Of a DNA stretch of 64,000 bases, positions 60,630-64,000 are shown piece by piece (position 1 is the stretch's first letter; every line of letters starts with the position of its first letter). The notes under the pieces were generated by a model. It ran no database searches and was not told where the DNA came from. It saw only the letters and a program-made list of their open reading frames with translations. This stretch comes from Aurantimonas sp. HBX-1 (lineage in GTDB: Bacteria; Pseudomonadota; Alphaproteobacteria; Rhizobiales; Rhizobiaceae), in NCBI RefSeq assembly GCF_021391535.1, contig NZ_CP090066.1:3113501-3177500 (forward strand). Direction: 5' to 3'. A program made the position numbers and the translations under genes.

Positions 60630-61538
60630 ATGATCGACGAGCTGCACGAACACTCCCGCAACCTGCACCTGTCGGCGAGCGACGCCGATGCGCGAAGCGA
60701 CCGGAAATCGCTTGCCGGCGCCCGCCGCTCTCCCGAGGCAGCCGCCTTCCACGTCTCGACGAGGGACGGCGCGACGCTCAAGGCCTGGCGCAGCGGACAG
60801 GGGCCGGCCGTGGTGCTGGTGAGTGGGCTTGGAGGCACCGGCGGCTTCTGGGCGCCGGTCGTCGCCGGTCTGGCAGACACGTTCGAAATGATCAGCTTCG
60901 ACCAGCGCGGCATCGGCGCCTCGTCGCGCGGCACGGCGGCGACCACGATCGACCAGCTGGCCGACGACGTCCTCGCGGTGCTCGACGCAGCCCGTATCGA
61001 CAGCGCCGTCATCGTCGGGCACTCGACCGGCGGCTGCATCGCCCAGACACTTGCCGCCAGGGCACCGCACCGGGTTCGCAAGCTCTGCCTCAGCGCCACC
61101 TGGCTGCGCCCCAGCCGATACATGACTGAGCTGTTCGAGACGCGGCTGCGGCTGCTCGAGCAGGACCCCCTCGCCTACACGGCCACCGCCACGCTGATTT
61201 CCTATCCGCCGGCCTGGCTGGAGGAGAACTGGTCGGCCTACGAGCGCGCCGTGGCGAACGCGCCGCGCGGCGAGGCGGAGCGCCGGGTCGTGGCCGAGCG
61301 GATCGCCGCCCTGCTTGCCTTCGATGGCAGCGAGCGCCTGCCGGCGATCACCATGCCGGTGTCGATCATCGGCGCCGGGGACGACATGATCGTTCCGGCC
61401 TTCCTGCAGCGGGCGCTGGCCGATGCGCTGCCCTCCGCGACGCTCACCCTGCTGCCGGATGGCGGGCACTTCTTCCCGGTCTCGCGCACCGAGGCCTTCG
61501 TGGCGCATCTTGCCGACTGGGCAGGCGGCGAGCCATGA
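60630..61538 (+). CDS. Alpha/beta hydrolase
   Basis: A 302-aa protein with the fold and catalytic triad of the family: oxyanion loop 'LVSGLGGTGGFW', nucleophile Ser132 in 'GHSTGG', Asp in 'GAGDDMIVP', His in 'PDGGHFFP'. The pattern resembles 3-oxoadipate enol-lactonase and RutD-like esterases. The substrate cannot be read. An N-terminal extension of about 35 polar residues precedes the domain, so the real start might be further in. It is convergent with the GntR gene at 61554. Confidence 0.85.
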   Translation: MIDELHEHSRNLHLSASDADARSDRKSLAGARRSPEAAAFHVSTRDGATLKAWRSGQGPAVVLVSGLGGTGGFWAPVVAGLADTFEMISFDQRGIGASSRGTAATTIDQLADDVLAVLDAARIDSAVIVGHSTGGCIAQTLAARAPHRVRKLCLSATWLRPSRYMTELFETRLRLLEQDPLAYTATATLISYPPAWLEENWSAYERAVANAPRGEAERRVVAERIAALLAFDGSERLPAITMPVSIIGAGDDMIVPAFLQRALADALPSATLTLLPDGGHFFPVSRTEAFVAHLADWAGGEP

Positions 61539-61553
61539 CCGCGGCGCGGCGCG

Positions 61554-62264
61554 TCAGGCGATCGGGATGTCCCTCGTGCGCCGCTGGGCCATGAAGTGGA
61601 TGAAGCGGCCGTGGACTTCCTCGGCGTGCTCGCGCGCCAGCCGGTCGGCCCACTCGACGTCGCGGCGTTCGATCGCCTCGATGATCCGGTCGTGCGAGGC
61701 CGGCAGCTCCGGCGGCAGGTCGTCGTCATAGGACTGGTAGTAGAGGCGCAGCATGCGCCGGCCCCCGACGAGCAGCCGCCGGTAGGCGTCGTGCAGGTAG
61801 GGATTGCGGGACGCCTCGCTGATCGCCAGGTGGAAATCCATGTTGGTCTGGATCATGCCGAGCGCATCCCTGGCCGGCACGGTGGCCCGGAAGCGCTCCT
61901 GTTCCTGCCGGATCCTCTCCAGATCAACGTCGGTGCGCAGTTCGGCGGCAAGGCGGGTGACGGCCCGCTGCACCAGGTCGAGCGCATCGATATACTGCGG
62001 GAACTCCTCGATGTTCATGCCGGCGACGACAGTGCCCTTGTTGGGCAGGGTGTCGACCAGCCCCTCTGCCTGCAGGTGCACCAGCGCCTCGCGGACGGGC
62101 GAGCGGGAGGCGGCGAAGCGCTCGGCGAGGCGCACCTCGTCCAGCAGCTGGCCGGGGCGCAGCTGCAGCGACAGGATCTCGTCGCGCAGCCGGTCGCGGA
62201 TCGTCAGCGCGCCGAAGCCGCGCCGGAGCGGCGTTTCGGCTACCGCGTCGATCCTCGGGCGCAT
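61554..62264 (-). CDS. GntR family regulator, FCD subfamily
   Basis: A 236-aa protein. The winged helix ('TIRDRLRDEILSLQLRPGQLLDEVRLAERFAASRSPVREALVHLQAEGLVDTLPNKG') covers about residues 20-80, and the helical FCD domain with 'NMDFHLAISEA' and 'ASHDRIIEAIERRD' follows. It lies next to the cupin and proline-racemase-family genes and probably controls them. The ATG at 62264 has AGGAAAGG upstream; an in-frame GTG two codons earlier is possible. Confidence 0.9.
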   Translation of the reverse strand: MRPRIDAVAETPLRRGFGALTIRDRLRDEILSLQLRPGQLLDEVRLAERFAASRSPVREALVHLQAEGLVDTLPNKGTVVAGMNIEEFPQYIDALDLVQRAVTRLAAELRTDVDLERIRQEQERFRATVPARDALGMIQTNMDFHLAISEASRNPYLHDAYRRLLVGGRRMLRLYYQSYDDDLPPELPASHDRIIEAIERRDVEWADRLAREHAEEVHGRFIHFMAQRRTRDIPIA

Positions 62265-62317
62265 GCTCACGGGCCTTTCCTGCGGTCGATCCAAGCGGCC
62301 CTTCCCCGGCGCACCGC

Positions 62318-62704
62318 TCAGAAGCTCGGCACCCAGCGGCGCGACTGCTCGCGGGCGTCTTCGTAGCTGCCCTCGAAGATCGGCGAGGCCACCGTGGCGC
62401 GCACATGCAGGATGGCTTCGCCGACATTGCGGAAGCCGTGCCGCGCGCCGGCCGGGATGAGCACCGACTGGTTGGGCTCGACCGCCTGGCGATCCTCCCC
62501 GACCCAGATCTCGGCCCGGCCCGCGATCACCTCCAGCACTTCCTCCACCGCATGATGATGGGTCGGCGCGCCGAGCCCCGGCTCGCACCATTGCTCGAAG
62601 ATGCAGATCTGGTGGGCGCCGGTGACGGCCGATATCCGCATCCGGGTCATGACGCCGTCGCGCCACTTCTCCAGCTCGCCATCCCTGTGGTCGAAGATCT
62701 GCAT
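62318..62704 (-). CDS. Cupin domain protein
   Basis: A 128-aa single cupin. The metal-binding motif 1 is 'APTHHHAVEEVLEVIAG' and motif 2 'PAGARHGFRNVG', with His/His/Glu/His ligands present. Small cupins of this kind are found beside hydroxyproline and amino-acid catabolic genes, where they may sense or isomerise a metabolite. It is in the same direction as the GntR gene (53 bases apart) and divergent from the racemase-family gene. Confidence 0.85.
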   Translation of the reverse strand: MQIFDHRDGELEKWRDGVMTRMRISAVTGAHQICIFEQWCEPGLGAPTHHHAVEEVLEVIAGRAEIWVGEDRQAVEPNQSVLIPAGARHGFRNVGEAILHVRATVASPIFEGSYEDAREQSRRWVPSF

Positions 62705-62792
62705 GCCCGTCCCCCTTCTATCGCGCCGTCCGATCACCCGCCGGCGCTCGTCCGAGCGGACGCTATGGCTCGAGCGGCTTCTTGTCGACAGA

Positions 62793-62807
62793 AAACATAC
62801 AGTGTTT
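62793..62807. promoter_or_regulatory. Inverted repeat, likely GntR operator
   Basis: AAACA-TACAG-TGTTT is a perfect inverted repeat in the divergent region between the cupin and racemase-family genes. Its size and AT character suit a GntR/FCD dimer. Confidence 0.5.
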
Positions 62808-62869
62808 ACATCATCCGCCCGGTCTGCGACAGGATGAGATCTGCGGAGTGCCTGTGGCGGGACGATTGC

Positions 62870-63904
62870 ATGCGCTGGAAGAAGACAGCCTCGATGATCG
62901 AGGTCCATGCCGAGGGCGAAGTCGGGCGGGTCGTGACCTCCGGGGTGCTCGATGTTCCGGGCGCCACGATGCTCGACAAGATGCTGCACATCAACGAGGT
63001 CGACGGCAGCCTGCGGCGGTTCTTCTGCTTCGAGCCGCGCGGCTATGCGCAGATGAGCACCAACCTGCTGTTCGCGCCGACACGTCCCGATGCCGATGCC
63101 GCCTTCCTCATCCTGCAGCCCGACCGCGCGCATGCGATGTCGGGCTCCAACAGCATCTGCGTCGTCACCGCGCTGCTGGAGACCGGCATCCTGCCCATGC
63201 ACGAGCCGGAGACGGTGGTGCGGCTGGAGACGCCGGCCGGCATCGTCAAGGCCGTCGCGCAATGCGCCGACGGCAAATGCGTCTCGGTGTCGCTCGACAT
63301 GTCGCCGAGCTTCGCCCACCGGCTGGATGCCGTCGTCGAGGTCGAAGGTCTCGGGCCGGTGACGGTCGATATCGCCTTCGGCGGGGTGTTCTACGCGCTG
63401 ATCGACCCGGCGCAGTTCGGCATGGCGATCGACCCGGCGGCGGCCCGCACGCTCGCCGACATCGCCAGCCGGGTGCATCGGGCCGTCGACGCGCAGCTCG
63501 ACGTGCAGCACCCGACGACCAAAGGGCTGGGCGACATTTCCTATACGATGTTCGTCGACCGCGACGCGCGCGGCGACCTGCGCGGCGCCACCGTGCTGCC
63601 GCCCGGCCGCTTCGACCGCTCGCCGTGCGGGACCGGCAACTCCGCCCGCCTCGCCTGCATGGTGGCGCGGGGCGAGGCCAAGGTCGGCGACCGCTTCACG
63701 GCGCGTTCGATCATCGGCAGCCGGTTCGACGTCGGCATTCTCGGCGAGACGACGGTCGGCGACCGGCCGGCGATCCTGCCGCGCATCACCGGCCGCGGCT
63801 GGATCCACGGCTTCCACCAGATTGGCCTCGATCCGACCGATCCGTTCCCGGAAGGCTACGCCGTCGCCGATTGCTGGGGCGACGGCATGGACCTGCTGAA
63901 ATGA
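62870..63904 (+). CDS. Proline racemase family enzyme (Ser/Cys active-site pair)
   Basis: A 344-aa enzyme beginning 'MRWKKTASMIEVHAEGEVGRVVTSGV', typical of the family. The second catalytic position keeps Cys ('SPCGTGNSARLA'), but the first is Ser, in 'MSGSNSICVVTALLE' instead of the usual MCGHN. Racemases and hydroxyproline 2-epimerases use Cys/Cys; the Ser/Cys pair occurs in a branch with epimerase and/or trans-3-hydroxyproline dehydratase activity. The following FAD-oxidase gene and the cupin and GntR genes fit hydroxyproline use. The ATG at 62870 gives the family-typical N-terminus. Confidence 0.85.
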   Translation: MRWKKTASMIEVHAEGEVGRVVTSGVLDVPGATMLDKMLHINEVDGSLRRFFCFEPRGYAQMSTNLLFAPTRPDADAAFLILQPDRAHAMSGSNSICVVTALLETGILPMHEPETVVRLETPAGIVKAVAQCADGKCVSVSLDMSPSFAHRLDAVVEVEGLGPVTVDIAFGGVFYALIDPAQFGMAIDPAAARTLADIASRVHRAVDAQLDVQHPTTKGLGDISYTMFVDRDARGDLRGATVLPPGRFDRSPCGTGNSARLACMVARGEAKVGDRFTARSIIGSRFDVGILGETTVGDRPAILPRITGRGWIHGFHQIGLDPTDPFPEGYAVADCWGDGMDLLK

Positions 63905-64000
63905 CAAGCGGCAACGGTGTCGCGATCATCGGCGCCGGGATCGTCGGCACCGCCCTCGCCTTCCGCCTGGCCCAGCGCGGCGAGGCGGTGACGCTGTTCG
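63901..64000 (+). CDS. FAD-dependent amino-acid oxidase/dehydrogenase (DadA-like, N-terminal part)
   Basis: The first 33 codons before the window ends. They show a Rossmann dinucleotide motif, 'VAIIGAGIVGTALAFRLAQRG', as in D-amino-acid dehydrogenases. The ATG overlaps the racemase-family stop (ATGA), so the two are coupled. In hydroxyproline catabolism the next step after epimerisation is oxidation of cis-4-hydroxy-D-proline by such an enzyme, which fits well. Confidence 0.75.
   Translation, partial: MTSGNGVAIIGAGIVGTALAFRLAQRGEAVTLF

Noticed and set aside
1..64000. CRISPR arrays, insertion sequences or prophage
   Set aside because: No regularly spaced repeats, transposase-like proteins, terminal inverted repeats or phage structural genes were seen.

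Overview
The window is about 64 kb of high-GC DNA with alphaproteobacterial character. The signs are an EcfG-type general-stress promoter, a CoxMNOP-like oxidase cluster, a TRAP transporter, FCD-family GntR regulators and a PQQ dehydrogenase of methylotroph type. The order Hyphomicrobiales is the most likely source, but the genus cannot be read from the sequence. I see no insertion sequence, integrase, phage module or CRISPR array. Base composition looks even, so there is no obvious recent transfer.

Positions 1-9 kb hold small stress and envelope genes: a truncated FUSC-type membrane protein, two exported PRC-barrel proteins, DUF998, AI-2E-family and DUF1622 membrane proteins, a cupredoxin-like exported protein, and a DUF2252 protein behind an EcfG-type promoter. 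From 17.6 down to about 7.9 kb on the minus strand runs a nearly continuous respiratory operon. Its order is a PQQ dehydrogenase with a lanthanide-site signature, a MoxJ/XoxJ-like binding protein, a cytochrome c, oxidase subunits II (fused to cytochrome c), I and III, a small membrane subunit, two further c-type cytochromes and an exported protein. This looks like one unit carrying electrons from periplasmic alcohol oxidation to oxygen. Divergent from it are a DUF4396 protein and a CtaG-like assembly factor.

Positions 19.3-29.1 kb carry a two-helix ion channel, tRNA-Pro(CGG), a cold-shock gene with a long structured leader, UDP-glucose 6-dehydrogenase, a MarR gene with a probable leaderless transcript, and a TetR-MFP-RND efflux module. 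Positions 29.3-47.0 kb hold the most unusual content: five tightly packed plus-strand genes. They encode a 128-aa beta-sandwich protein, a 316-aa exported or anchored relative of it, a 1,215-aa unknown protein, a 455-aa DNase I-like (EEP) enzyme and a 3,627-aa protein with beta-rich halves and LysM-like motifs. I recognise no described system in this arrangement.

Positions 47-64 kb are catabolic and housekeeping: a class IIA HAD phosphatase; a minus-strand operon of family III CoA-transferase, TRAP transporter (M, P, Q subunits) and HMG-CoA-lyase-like enzyme facing a GntR/FCD gene with two operator-like repeats; an aldose-epimerase-like protein; a class III nucleotide cyclase; a quinone-reductase-type dehydrogenase; an MscS channel; an alpha/beta hydrolase; and the start of a hydroxyproline-type catabolic locus (GntR, cupin, proline-racemase-family enzyme and a truncated FAD oxidase at the edge).
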